Below, one piece after another: positions 43,448 to 52,634 of a DNA stretch of 64,000 nucleotides (position 1 is its first letter; each line of letters opens with the position of its first letter). The DNA is taken from assembly GCA_019637615.1 (NCBI GenBank), contig JAHBVJ010000023.1, positions 62,001 to 126,000 on the forward strand, written 5' to 3'. The position numbers and the translations under genes were made by a program. The DNA comes from Anaerolineae bacterium. Lineage in GTDB: Bacteria; Chloroflexota; Anaerolineae; Aggregatilineales; UBA2796. A model generated the notes under the pieces. The model did not search any database, was not told where the DNA came from, and was given only the letters and a program-made list of their open reading frames with translations.

Positions 43448-43466
43448 TGTCACATATGTTATCACA
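43448..43466. promoter_or_regulatory. TGTCACA/TATCACA element at the histidine kinase start
   Basis: TGTCACA (43448-43454) and TATCACA (43460-43466) are repeated with a 12-bp period just before the kinase start codon. The same half-site forms the palindrome at 43676-43694 on the other side of the divergent region. Confidence 0.4.
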
Positions 43467-43675
43467 TTCTGTCGTCGTTAAGTCTATCATCATATGGCTG
43501 GTTTATAGAGTGGGTGAGCATGAAATTTGCATAAAAAGTTTAGCGAAACCGTAAATAGAGATGAAATTTTTATTTATTCTCATCGCTGCCACTCCAAACA
43601 AGAGAATTTTGTGCTCAAACAACAGGGATCGGCTGTGTTCTGTAATTTACGAATTTTACAACTCCTTCATTTTCC

Positions 43676-43694
43676 TGTGACATTACGTGTCACA
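43676..43694. promoter_or_regulatory. Perfect TGTGACA-N5-TGTCACA palindrome
   Basis: TGTGACATTACGTGTCACA is a 19-bp perfect inverted repeat with 7-bp arms, 50 nt upstream of the SWIM-operon start codon. It resembles CRP/FNR-superfamily half-sites (TGTGA/TCACA) but with a different spacing. It probably controls the five-gene operon; no CRP-family gene is in the window. Confidence 0.58.
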
Positions 43695-43743
43695 TGCTGC
43701 GCCGATAGTAGAAGTAAGTCGCAGTATGCAAAGGATGATGGGC

Positions 43744-45105
43744 ATGGCAAGCCTCAACGGATGGACATCCGAGCAAGTTTTCCGCATGGCTCCCGAAGCC
43801 AGCGTCGCGAATGATGGTCGAAAAATGGCGCATCCGGGCAAGTGGCACTCGCTCGGACACGATAACCAGATGGCATGGGGCGAATTTCAGGGCAGTGGCA
43901 AGCTGCCATACCAGATCAAGGCCGATCTAGAACGGCTGGCAGCGGGCGAGAACGCAATACAGTGTACGTGTCCCAGCCGCAAACAACCGTGCAAACACTG
44001 CATCGGGCTGCTGTTCATCCTCGTGGAACGCCTGCCTGATGTGCCAAACGTAGAGCGTCCGGCCTTCGTGGAGGAATGGGCGGAAAAGCAGGCGCAGAAA
44101 GTTAAACGCGCCGAAGCCCGCAAAGAAGCCGCCAATACGCCCGTTGATCCTGAACAGCAAGCCAAAACCGCCGCCGAACGTAAGCAAAAGATCACGGCGG
44201 GGATGGAAGCGCTGGAACAATGGTTAGTCAACATGATCCGGCATGGGTTGACCGACCCGCAGTTGGGGCAGTACGAATTCTGGAACGCCACTGCCGCCCG
44301 CATGGTGGATGCGCAAGCGCCGGGACTCTCGACGTGGCTGCGCGAACTGGCGGGGCTGCCCGTGAAAGGTGGCGAATGGATCGCGCCGCTGCTGGAAGAA
44401 CTGGGGCGGATTTATCTGCTGACGCAAGCCTTCAAGCATTTCGATCAGCTTCCCGCCAGCGTACAAGCCGATCTGCGTACTGCCGTCGGCTGGAATTTCA
44501 AGCGCGACGACATCGACGCAGCGCATACCGTGCGCGATCAATGGCACGTGATCGGGCGCTACGAGGAAAAGCTAGAAGATAAGCTCCGAATGCAGCGCTT
44601 GTGGATGATCGGTGAGCAGAGCCAACAGCCCGCCTTGATCCTCGATTTTGCGTTCAACAACGCGCCATTCGAGACGGTGCTGCCTCCCGGCGTGACGATG
44701 GACGCAGAGATCGGCTTTTTCCCCAGTAACGCGCCGATGCGGGCGGTCTTGATCAAGGCACATGGCGACATCCAAGGGCAGCACTCCGCAGCGGGCATGA
44801 CGATCCGCGCGGGGCTGGAGGCGTATGGCTGCGCGCTGGCGCGGAATCCTTGGCTGCAACAATATCCGTTCGTGATCGAGTCGGCACTGATCGTGCAGCG
44901 CGGCGGGAAGTGGCTGCTGCGCGACGCGGAAGGCACGATGATCCCGCTGGCGGCACGTTATCCACATCAGTGGGCGCTGCTGGCGATCAGCGGCAACCAT
45001 CCGCTGCGCATCATGGGCGAATGGGACGGCACCAGTTTTTATCCTCTGAGCGTGATGCAGCCGGATCGTCTCGTTGATTTCACCGTGATAAGGAAATTAG
45101 CATGA
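43744..45105 (+). CDS. SWIM zinc finger protein, first gene of MoxR/VWA operon
   Basis: A 453-residue protein with a SWIM zinc finger near the N-terminus: Cys74-x-Cys76-x6-Cys83-x-His85 (CTCPSRKQPCKHC). The rest is a long conserved region including a basic Ala/Lys-rich coiled stretch (about 110-155). SWIM fingers bind DNA or proteins. The ATG at 43744 has AGGA 8 nt upstream and is preferred to upstream in-frame starts at 43687 and 43726. The stop overlaps the next ATG as ATGA. It is the first gene of the SWIM - DUF5691 - MoxR - DUF5682 - VWA unit and its role there is unknown. Confidence 0.88.
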   Translation: MASLNGWTSEQVFRMAPEASVANDGRKMAHPGKWHSLGHDNQMAWGEFQGSGKLPYQIKADLERLAAGENAIQCTCPSRKQPCKHCIGLLFILVERLPDVPNVERPAFVEEWAEKQAQKVKRAEARKEAANTPVDPEQQAKTAAERKQKITAGMEALEQWLVNMIRHGLTDPQLGQYEFWNATAARMVDAQAPGLSTWLRELAGLPVKGGEWIAPLLEELGRIYLLTQAFKHFDQLPASVQADLRTAVGWNFKRDDIDAAHTVRDQWHVIGRYEEKLEDKLRMQRLWMIGEQSQQPALILDFAFNNAPFETVLPPGVTMDAEIGFFPSNAPMRAVLIKAHGDIQGQHSAAGMTIRAGLEAYGCALARNPWLQQYPFVIESALIVQRGGKWLLRDAEGTMIPLAARYPHQWALLAISGNHPLRIMGEWDGTSFYPLSVMQPDRLVDFTVIRKLA

Positions 45106-46616
45106 GTCTACCAGAAGCGTTAACGACCATCGCGGCGGTGGGCACGGATAAAGGCGCGACGCTGCGCGAGAGTGACGATGCGCTAGAGCAGGTGATCCAT
45201 AAGCGGTCTGATCTGCCGCTGGAAGGACGCATCTTATTGACGGCGGCGGGTCTGCATTTGCAGCAGCAAGCGGGTTGGCTGCCGGGTGAGGATAAGCGTC
45301 CGCTGCCGGAGCCGTGCGAACCCGACGAACTGCCCACCATCAACACACAGGCGTTGTATCACCTCGCGCTGATGCTGGATGGCGATTATCTCGGCGCGCT
45401 GCCGGAATGGCTACGCGAAGTGCAGGCACGCCGCCTGCGCATCCCCGAAGAAGCCTTGCCGCTGATTTTGGAAGCGGGACACAAGCATAAGGACTTGCGC
45501 GATTTGATCGTGCCGGCGCTTGGCAACCGGGGCATATGGCTCGCCAAGCAAGCCAGTTCGCGGCAGTGGGCGTGGTTCGACCTGAGCAATGCCGATCATG
45601 TGTGGGAGAAGGGCAGCAACGAAGAACGGCTCGATATGCTGGAAGCGCTGCGCAAGGTTGATCCGGCGCGGGGGCGGCAACTGGTCGAATCGACATGGAA
45701 AGAGGATAAGGCCGATCAACGCGCCTTCTTCCTGAACGCGCTGGAAACCGGGTTAAGCATGGACGATGAGCCGTTCCTTGAAGCGGCGTTAGATGACCGC
45801 GCTCAGGACGTGCGGGGCGGGGCGGTGGTGCTGCTCGGTATGCTGCCAGAGTCGCGGTTCGTGCAGCGGATGATCGCACGTGGGCTGGCGCTGGTCGAAC
45901 TCGACACCTCGAAGGCGGGCGAGACGATCTTCTCTGTGCATGTGATCAACAAAGCCGATGAGGCACTGCGCCGCGACGGAATCGAACTGGCGGAGGGTAA
46001 GCAGCGAGGGCTGAACAAAAAGCAGTGGACGCACAGCATCCTGAATCATATTTCGCCCGAACAGTGGTGTCAGCATTTCGACCTGAGCAAAGAGGATTTG
46101 TTCAAGATCGCCATGACCGCTGACGGCGACGAGCAGATGGTCAACTCGCTGGCATGGGGAACCTGCCGTGCTCAAGATGCCGAATTCGCGCGGCTGCTGC
46201 TGCCTGCCGCACTCAGCCAGATCGAGGTTGTTTTGCATGGTCAGCTTCTCAAGATGCTGCCGAATCCAGATCGTGTGTTGGTGGGCTTGCTGAAGAATCG
46301 GCAAGGCATGAGTTTTGAGGCGTTAGCCCCGCTTCTGAAAGCCTATGACCAGCCGTGGAGCGCCGAATTGGCTCTGATCGTCTGCTCGCAGATGATCGTC
46401 GCCTCTCAGACTGTGCAGACATTTTACCTGCTGAACAGCGGACTGCGGGACATCCCTCTCTATTTTCCGCTCAACGCCAGTGAGGAATTGATCCGCCGCT
46501 TCAGCGCTCCGATCAAAAACGACAGCAATTATGGTTCGGCATGGCGATCAGGCGTCGATCGTATCCGCACAACGCTCGACTTCCGCCGCGAGATGATAGC
46601 AGCACTGCACACATAA
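45102..46616 (+). CDS. DUF5691 family protein
   Basis: A 504-residue protein matching the DUF5691 family as I recognise it from the same gene neighbourhood in other bacteria. It is entirely helical in appearance and may be built of HEAT-like repeats (for example DERAQDVRGGAVVLLGMLPE-type segments near residues 225-250). No catalytic motif is visible. It is translationally coupled to the SWIM gene and 44 nt before the MoxR ATPase gene. A scaffold or client-recognition role in the ATPase complex is inference. Confidence 0.82.
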   Translation: MSLPEALTTIAAVGTDKGATLRESDDALEQVIHKRSDLPLEGRILLTAAGLHLQQQAGWLPGEDKRPLPEPCEPDELPTINTQALYHLALMLDGDYLGALPEWLREVQARRLRIPEEALPLILEAGHKHKDLRDLIVPALGNRGIWLAKQASSRQWAWFDLSNADHVWEKGSNEERLDMLEALRKVDPARGRQLVESTWKEDKADQRAFFLNALETGLSMDDEPFLEAALDDRAQDVRGGAVVLLGMLPESRFVQRMIARGLALVELDTSKAGETIFSVHVINKADEALRRDGIELAEGKQRGLNKKQWTHSILNHISPEQWCQHFDLSKEDLFKIAMTADGDEQMVNSLAWGTCRAQDAEFARLLLPAALSQIEVVLHGQLLKMLPNPDRVLVGLLKNRQGMSFEALAPLLKAYDQPWSAELALIVCSQMIVASQTVQTFYLLNSGLRDIPLYFPLNASEELIRRFSAPIKNDSNYGSAWRSGVDRIRTTLDFRREMIAALHT

Positions 46617-46660
46617 CCCGCATTTACTAACTACTCAGCACTTATAGGAGACAAGCACTC

Positions 46661-47752
46661 ATGGCAAATGTACTACGTCAACACGCCGAAATTCAGTTCC
46701 GCGAGGAGATCGAGGCGCTGGAAAAGCTCGACAAGAAAGAGAAACGTGCCAAACCGCCGATGTGGCAGCTTTCGCCGCAATCCGCCGCGACCTATCTGCT
46801 CGGCGGCAAGCTGGCGAACGGCTTCACCGTGACGCCCAAATATTACGGGGATCGCCGCGTGATCGAGATCGCGGTGGCGACGCTGGCAACGGATCGGGCG
46901 CTGTTGCTGATCGGCGTGCCGGGGACGGCGAAAACGTGGGTATCCGAACATCTAGCGGCGGCGGTCAGCGGCGATTCGACACTGCTGATTCAGGGCACGG
47001 CGGGCACATCTGAAGAAGCCATCCGCTACGGCTGGAATTATGCGCGGCTGCTGGCGGAAGGCCCCTCGATGGATGCGCTGGTGCCAAGCCCGATGATGCA
47101 CGCGATGCAAGATGGCAAGATCGCACGGTTGGAAGAACTGACGCGCATCCCATCAGACGTGCAAGATACGCTGATCACGATCCTATCCGAGAAAATCCTG
47201 CCGATCCCTGAAATCAGTTCGGAAGTGCAAGCCGAGAAGGGCTTTAACGTGATCGCCACCGCCAATGATCGGGATCGTGGCGTGAACGAGCTATCGAGTG
47301 CGCTCAAGCGGCGCTTCAACACGGTCACGCTGCCGCTGCCCAAGACACTCGATGATGAGGTTGAGATCGTGCAGAACCGCGTGAACAGCCTCGGCAAGGC
47401 GCTGGAACTCCCGTCGGAGCCGCCCGCGCTGGCAGAAATCCGCCGCGTGGTGACGATCTTCCGCGAACTGCGCGACGGCAAGACGCTGGACGGACAAACG
47501 AAGGTCAAGTCACCGACTGGCACCTTGAGCACGGCGGAAGCGATCTCGGTGCTGAATAACGGCATGTCGCTGGCGGCCTACTTCGGCAGCGGATCGCTGC
47601 ACCCGACAGACGTGGCGGCGGGCATCGTCGGCGCGATCATCAAAGACCCCGTGCAAGACCGCACGGTGTGGCTGGAATATCTCGAAACGGTGGTCAAGGA
47701 ACGCGACGGTTGGAAAGATTTGTATCGGGCGTGCCGCGAAGTGACGGGGTGA
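46661..47752 (+). CDS. MoxR-type AAA+ ATPase
   Basis: A 363-residue AAA+ ATPase of the MoxR group. Walker A is GVPGTAKT (residues 85-92), the Walker B region reads KIARLEELTRIPSDVQDTL, with the hydrophobic strand and DE of typical MoxR altered to LEE, and the sensor region is VIATANDRDRGVNELSSALKRRF with the arginine finger. MoxR proteins act with VWA partners as chaperones that insert cofactors or remodel proteins. The start has a GGAGA upstream. It is followed after 2 nt by DUF5682 and later by the VWA gene. Confidence 0.93.
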   Translation: MANVLRQHAEIQFREEIEALEKLDKKEKRAKPPMWQLSPQSAATYLLGGKLANGFTVTPKYYGDRRVIEIAVATLATDRALLLIGVPGTAKTWVSEHLAAAVSGDSTLLIQGTAGTSEEAIRYGWNYARLLAEGPSMDALVPSPMMHAMQDGKIARLEELTRIPSDVQDTLITILSEKILPIPEISSEVQAEKGFNVIATANDRDRGVNELSSALKRRFNTVTLPLPKTLDDEVEIVQNRVNSLGKALELPSEPPALAEIRRVVTIFRELRDGKTLDGQTKVKSPTGTLSTAEAISVLNNGMSLAAYFGSGSLHPTDVAAGIVGAIIKDPVQDRTVWLEYLETVVKERDGWKDLYRACREVTG

Positions 47753-47754
47753 TC

Positions 47755-49956
47755 ATGAGCATTCACGTATTCGGCATTCGGCATCACGGATCGGGGTCGG
47801 CGCGGAGTCTGTTGCACGCGCTGTGGGAACTCGACCCCGACGTGATCCTCGTGGAAGGGCCGCCCGACGCGCAGCAGATCGTGCAGATGGCGGCTGATCC
47901 ACAGATGCAGCCGCCCGTCGCCATGCTGGTGTACGCGGTGGACGAGCCGCAAAAAGCCGCCTACTATCCGTTCGCGACGTTTTCGCCGGAATGGCAAGCG
48001 ATCCGATTTGGTCTCGCCAAAAGCGTGCCGGTGCGGTTCATGGATATGCCGCTGACGATGCAGTTCGCGTTGGAAGAACAAGCGCCCACCGAAGTCATCC
48101 GCACCGATCCGCTGGGTGAACTGGCAAAGGCGGCGGGCTATGAAGACAGCGAACGCTGGTGGGAACATCTGGTGGAGCAGCGGCAAAACAGCAGCGAAGT
48201 ATTCGCCGCGATCCTCGACGCGATGGCGGCACTGCGCGAAGGTGAGCAGCTACCGGAACGTCACATCGATCTACTGCGTGATGCGCACATGCGCCAGACG
48301 ATCCGCAAAGCGGTAAAAGATGGCTTCGGGCGGATCGCGGTGGTGTGCGGGGCGTGGCACGCGCCAGCCTTGATCGAGATGCACGTCATTGACAAGCAGC
48401 GCAGTAAACAGGATGATGCGCTGTTGAAGGGTCTCAAGGTGATCAAGACGGACGCGACGTGGCTACCGTGGACGCATGGACGTTTGACCTTCGCGTCGGG
48501 CTATGGCGCGGGCATCTGGTCGCCGGGATGGTATCAGCATTTGTGGGAGAACGCGACCGATGTCAGCGTGAAGTGGCTGACCAAAGTTGCCCATTTGATG
48601 CGCGAGAAAGACCTTGACGCCTCGCCCGCACAGGTGATCGACACGGTGCGGCTGGCGGATGCGCTGGCAGCCATGCGCGGCAGATCGATGCCCGATCTGG
48701 CGGAACTGAACGAGGCAACGCGGAGTGCCTTGTGCTTCGGCAGCGACGAGCCGATGAAGTTGATCCACGACAAACTGATCGTGGGCGAGATGATGGGCGA
48801 CGTGCCTGACACCGCGCCGATGGTGCCGCTGCAACGCGACCTGACGCAGGAACAGAAGCGGCTGCGCATCAAGCCGGAAGCCGCCGAAGTCACGCTTGAT
48901 CTCGATTTGCGGCAAGACATGCACTTGCAGCGCAGTTACCTGCTGCATCGGCTAAACCTGTTGGGGGTGGCGTGGGGTATCAAGGAAAAAACACGCGGCA
49001 AAGGCACCTTCCACGAACTTTGGACGTTGCGCTGGACGCCAGAACTGACCATCCAGTTGATCGAGAAGGGCGTATGGGGCAACACGATTTATGATGCGAC
49101 GACGGCCTACGCGCGACATCGCGTCGATGCCATCACCGAACTGCCCGAATTGACCGCGCTGATGGATCACGCGCTACAAGCCGACCTCCCGCACGCGGTG
49201 GAGTCACTGGTCAAGCGGCTGCAAGAATTGGCGGCGCTGACGGGCGATGTGAGCCTGTTGATGAGCAGTTTACCGAGCCTTGCCGACGTGCTGACCTACG
49301 GCAATGTGCGGCAGACGGACGCCAGCATGGTCGGCGCGGTGGTCGATGGGCTGGTGACGCGCGTATGCATCAGCTTGCCGATGGCCTGCACGGGGCTGGA
49401 TGATGCCGCCGCCGCGCCGCTGTTCGAGTTGACGGTCAAGTTCAACGCCGCCTTGCGACTGCTGCGAAATCCTGATCATCTGGCATTATGGTGGGATGCA
49501 TTGCGCCGGATCGTTGAGTCGCCCACCGCTCACGGCTTGCTCAAGGGGCGGGCGTGCCGCATCCTGCTCGACGCGGGCGATTTAACGCAGCCGGAAGTGG
49601 CGACGCAGATGCGCTTGGCGCTGTCCTTAGCCGACGAACCGACCCAGATCGCGGCGTGGCTGCAAGGCTTCTTGCAAGCCAGCGGCTTCATCCTGATCCA
49701 TGATCATGCGCTGCTGGCGATCATCGATGCATGGGTGACGGCACTGGCAGAGGCGGATTTCGTAGCACTGCTGCCGCTGATCCGGCGGACGTTCAGCACT
49801 TTTCCGAGCGGCGAGCGCAAGCAGATCGGGCAGTTGATCAAGGGACATCAACACCAGCGCGATGACCAGCCCGAACCGCTCGATCTCGCCCGTGCTGAGG
49901 CGATGCTGCCGATCTTCGGGCAATTGATAGGAGTTGACTATGACAACGCTCAGTGA
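47755..49956 (+). CDS. DUF5682 family protein with TraB/TIKI-like N-terminal motifs
   Basis: A 733-residue protein of the DUF5682 family. The N-terminal ~210 residues show GIRHHG (7-12), LVEGPPD (Glu34), FSPEWQAI and GAWHAP (199-204). Two GxxH motifs and a conserved Glu are the hallmark of the TraB/TIKI/EreA-like superfamily, so this part may be a metal-dependent hydrolase; that is my inference. The C-terminal two thirds are helical. The ATG at 47755 has GGGG 5 nt upstream, so the longer open frame from 47668 is not used. The gene overlaps the VWA gene by 17 nt. Confidence 0.86.
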   Translation: MSIHVFGIRHHGSGSARSLLHALWELDPDVILVEGPPDAQQIVQMAADPQMQPPVAMLVYAVDEPQKAAYYPFATFSPEWQAIRFGLAKSVPVRFMDMPLTMQFALEEQAPTEVIRTDPLGELAKAAGYEDSERWWEHLVEQRQNSSEVFAAILDAMAALREGEQLPERHIDLLRDAHMRQTIRKAVKDGFGRIAVVCGAWHAPALIEMHVIDKQRSKQDDALLKGLKVIKTDATWLPWTHGRLTFASGYGAGIWSPGWYQHLWENATDVSVKWLTKVAHLMREKDLDASPAQVIDTVRLADALAAMRGRSMPDLAELNEATRSALCFGSDEPMKLIHDKLIVGEMMGDVPDTAPMVPLQRDLTQEQKRLRIKPEAAEVTLDLDLRQDMHLQRSYLLHRLNLLGVAWGIKEKTRGKGTFHELWTLRWTPELTIQLIEKGVWGNTIYDATTAYARHRVDAITELPELTALMDHALQADLPHAVESLVKRLQELAALTGDVSLLMSSLPSLADVLTYGNVRQTDASMVGAVVDGLVTRVCISLPMACTGLDDAAAAPLFELTVKFNAALRLLRNPDHLALWWDALRRIVESPTAHGLLKGRACRILLDAGDLTQPEVATQMRLALSLADEPTQIAAWLQGFLQASGFILIHDHALLAIIDAWVTALAEADFVALLPLIRRTFSTFPSGERKQIGQLIKGHQHQRDDQPEPLDLARAEAMLPIFGQLIGVDYDNAQ

Positions 49957-51130
49957 ACACGACGATCCGCGTCTGGCACGCTGGCGGCTGATCCTTGGCG
50001 GGGGCGAATGCGATGGGACGGGTTGCTCGTTGCAAGGCCGTTACGCGCAGATGGATACCGCTTTGGCGCAGCTTTACGGGCAAGGGGGCGGCGATCCTGA
50101 GAACAGCAAGAATCGGCGCGGCGGGACGGAAGCCTCGATGCCGAACGTCAGCCGCTGGTTAGGTGACATTCGCAATTATTTCCCCGCCTCGGTGGTCGAG
50201 GTGATGCAGCACGACGCCATCAACCGCGTGGGCATCCGCAAGCTGCTGACCGAGCCAGAATTCTTGGACATCGTGCAGGCGGATGTGCATCTGGTGGCGA
50301 CCCTGCTCTCGCTGCGCGGCGTGATCCCCAACGAAACCAAAAACACGGCGCGGATCGTCGTCAAAAAAGTGATCGATGATCTCATGAAGCGGCTCAATAA
50401 CCCGACGCGGCAAGCGATTCAGGGCGCGTTGAATCGGGCAGTTCGCAACCGCCGCCCGCGCCACAACGAGATCGATTGGAATCGCACCATCCGCGCCAAC
50501 CTCAAGCATTATCAGCGCGACTATCGCACGGTCATCCCCGAAACGCTGATCGGCTATGGGCGTAAACATCGCTCGTCGCTAAAAGACGTGATCCTGTGCA
50601 TCGATCAGAGCGGATCGATGGCGACCTCGGTGGTGTATTCGAGCGTGTTCGGCGCGGTGATGGCCTCGATGCCTGCGCTCAAGACGCACATGGTGGTGTT
50701 CGATACGGCGGTGGTTGACTTGACGGCTGATCTACATGATCCCGTCGATCTGCTGTTTGGCACGCAGCTTGGCGGTGGCACGGACATCAATCAAGCGTTG
50801 GCGTACTGTCAGCAGTTGATCCGGCGTCCGCGCGAGACGATTCTGGTGTTGATCAGCGACCTGTACGAAGGCGGCAACCGCGAGCAGATGCTCGACCGTG
50901 TGGCGGAGATCGCGGCGTCGGGCGTGCAGATGGTGTCGCTGCTGGCGCTGAACGATCAAGGCGCACCGGCATATGACCAGCATCACGCGGCGGAATATGC
51001 GGCGCGTGGTGTACCCGCTTTCGCCTGTACGCCCGATCTGTTCCCCGATTTGATGGCGACAGTGCTGAATCGTGGCAGTGTAGCGGCGTGGGCAGCCAAG
51101 CATGAGATCAAGCTGCCGAGGGCTGGCTAA
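49940..51130 (+). CDS. VWA domain protein, partner of MoxR ATPase
   Basis: A 396-residue cytoplasmic protein. The N-terminal ~210 residues are a family-specific helical region (SRWLGDIRNYFPASVVEVMQ). The C-terminal von Willebrand A domain has a complete MIDAS: Asp222-x-Ser224-x-Ser226 (IDQSGSM), Thr281 (GGTD) and Asp307 (ISDLYEGG). VWA partners bind clients or MoxR through the metal. The ATG at 49940 has AGGAG 6 nt upstream, inside the end of DUF5682. It closes the five-gene operon. Confidence 0.92.
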   Translation: MTTLSEHDDPRLARWRLILGGGECDGTGCSLQGRYAQMDTALAQLYGQGGGDPENSKNRRGGTEASMPNVSRWLGDIRNYFPASVVEVMQHDAINRVGIRKLLTEPEFLDIVQADVHLVATLLSLRGVIPNETKNTARIVVKKVIDDLMKRLNNPTRQAIQGALNRAVRNRRPRHNEIDWNRTIRANLKHYQRDYRTVIPETLIGYGRKHRSSLKDVILCIDQSGSMATSVVYSSVFGAVMASMPALKTHMVVFDTAVVDLTADLHDPVDLLFGTQLGGGTDINQALAYCQQLIRRPRETILVLISDLYEGGNREQMLDRVAEIAASGVQMVSLLALNDQGAPAYDQHHAAEYAARGVPAFACTPDLFPDLMATVLNRGSVAAWAAKHEIKLPRAG

Positions 51131-51152
51131 CCGACAGAGCGTGGACAAACAA

Positions 51153-51177
51153 AATGGGCGACACTACGTCGCCCATT
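51153..51177 (-). terminator. Terminator between the VWA gene and the convergent secreted protein
   Basis: AATGGGCGAC (51153-51162) pairs with GTCGCCCATT (51168-51177), a perfect 10-bp stem with a 5-nt loop. On the minus strand TTTTGTTTG follows, so it ends the leftward gene, and it may also slow rightward transcription. Confidence 0.8.
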
Positions 51178-51210
51178 GAAGAGTCACTTGCCAAATTCGC
51201 GATCTGGCGC

Positions 51211-51723
51211 TTACTTGTTGACGACGATGACCAGTTTATCCCCGGCGAGGGTGGCGCTTTCCGGCGTGTAGCGCGAACCGGCTTTGGCGGCAACCTGCCG
51301 CAGGACGAACTTCGACATGATCTTGGCATCATGATCGAGATAGGGGACGATTTCAGGCACGAGGTTTTTGGCATCCGCATAGCCAAGCCCCTGTCCGATC
51401 GCGGGGAACGAGATCACCCCGGCTTCGGTCACCAGCTTGCCGTCCCGAATCAGCACACCGAAGTGTTCCCACACTTCGAGACTACCTGCGCCGGATGTAG
51501 TGAACTTGACGATAATGCCGCCATCTACGATATCGACTTCGGTCTTCTTGATGCCACGTGCCCTGACGCTTGCCACGTATTTGGCGAACTGCGCTTCGGT
51601 GATGGTGATGGTGATTTGCTTGGCGTTTGTCCGCGCTTGCGTGGAGGTGGTCGGGATGACGCTTAACACAGTGAGCGCGATGATGCTAGCCAGCATGAGC
51701 AGAGTGAAAAAACGGTTACGCAT
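51211..51723 (-). CDS. Exported protein of unknown function
   Basis: A 170-residue secreted protein with a Sec signal peptide (about residues 1-30, ending TSTQA). The mature part has no cysteines and looks like a small alpha/beta domain (QITITITEAQFAKYV at its start, VDIVDGGIIVKFTTSG in the middle), reminiscent of lipid- or surface-associated domains but not assignable. It is monocistronic, with its own terminator. Confidence 0.75.
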   Translation of the reverse strand: MRNRFFTLLMLASIIALTVLSVIPTTSTQARTNAKQITITITEAQFAKYVASVRARGIKKTEVDIVDGGIIVKFTTSGAGSLEVWEHFGVLIRDGKLVTEAGVISFPAIGQGLGYADAKNLVPEIVPYLDHDAKIMSKFVLRQVAAKAGSRYTPESATLAGDKLVIVVNK

Positions 51724-52091
51724 GTGATTTGCCCCCTTGCGTATAAAAATAAAAACGTCCTCTTATAATAAATGACTAAATTTTCCTATTTTCCCGCCAT
51801 TATTAGGAGGTTACTTTACTCTAAACAGCATTATACTGAGCCGATAATACGATGTTATAACAGTATTTACGCGTCATATCATCATTCTTTGTGATGACAC
51901 GCCCTCGTCAGAACGGTCGAGCAGTGAACTTTGCCCTCAAATTGCCGCCGATCAAAATCAGTGATGTCATACGCGAATAAACAAGATAAACAAGAGAGAA
52001 ATTTCACAAAATTTTCGTGTAACGAGGATTTACGCGAGGATAAGTTGCCTATACTCTATATGAACGTATCGGATGCTATTGAAGGCTCACC
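51724..52091. other. AT-rich intergenic region between divergent genes
   Basis: This 368-nt region is clearly more AT-rich than its surroundings and contains the promoters of the secreted protein (left) and the CMD-family gene (right). TATACT at about 52051 is a possible rightward -10 without a good -35. Short TCATCA/TGATGA inverted repeats near 51880-51900 are the only other structure. No gene is seen. Confidence 0.5.
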
Positions 52092-52634
52092 ATGACCCGT
52101 TTCCCGATTCTAGAATACACACAGCTCACCGATGATAAGGCCAGAGCGATTTACGATCAGATCAAGGCTGAATTAGGCTTCGGCATTGTGCCGAACCTGT
52201 TCAAATCGATGGGCAGCAATCCTGCGTTTCTAGAGACGAGCTGGCATAAATTCCGCGATACCGTCCTGAAGGGCGAACTCCCGCGTACGCTGAAAGAAAT
52301 GATCGGCGTGGCGATCTCACAGGCCAACAAGAGTGACTATGCGCTCAAAGTACACTTGCATGGCCTCTCGGCGCTCGGCATGAGCGAGGAAGTGCTGCGG
52401 ACGTTGATCTCGGATTTCGAGGCGTGCCCGTTGCCCGTGCGCGAAAAAGCCGCCATCCGCTTTGGCTTGCTGGCAGGGACACAGCCACACAACCTGACCG
52501 ACGCCCATTTTGAGGAACTGCGTAAGCAAGGCTTGGACGACGCGGAAATTTTCGAGATCATCGCCACCGCTAACCTGTTCACAGGTGTGAATCAATATAC
52601 CGACTCGATAGCACTGGAAATTGACGCGCTCTGA
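52092..52634 (+). CDS. Carboxymuconolactone decarboxylase (AhpD-like) family protein lacking redox cysteines
   Basis: A 180-residue helical protein of the CMD/AhpD peroxidase-related family (KEMIGVAISQANKSDYALKVHLHGL). Typical members have N-x-C-x-Y-C-x3-H; here the two cysteines are Ser81 and Ala84, while Asn79, Tyr83 and His88 stay. Thiol peroxidase activity is therefore unlikely. GAAGG precedes the ATG. The stop overlaps the start of the histidine kinase gene (TGATG), so the two are translationally coupled and this protein may be a sensor or accessory subunit. Confidence 0.85.
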   Translation: MTRFPILEYTQLTDDKARAIYDQIKAELGFGIVPNLFKSMGSNPAFLETSWHKFRDTVLKGELPRTLKEMIGVAISQANKSDYALKVHLHGLSALGMSEEVLRTLISDFEACPLPVREKAAIRFGLLAGTQPHNLTDAHFEELRKQGLDDAEIFEIIATANLFTGVNQYTDSIALEIDAL

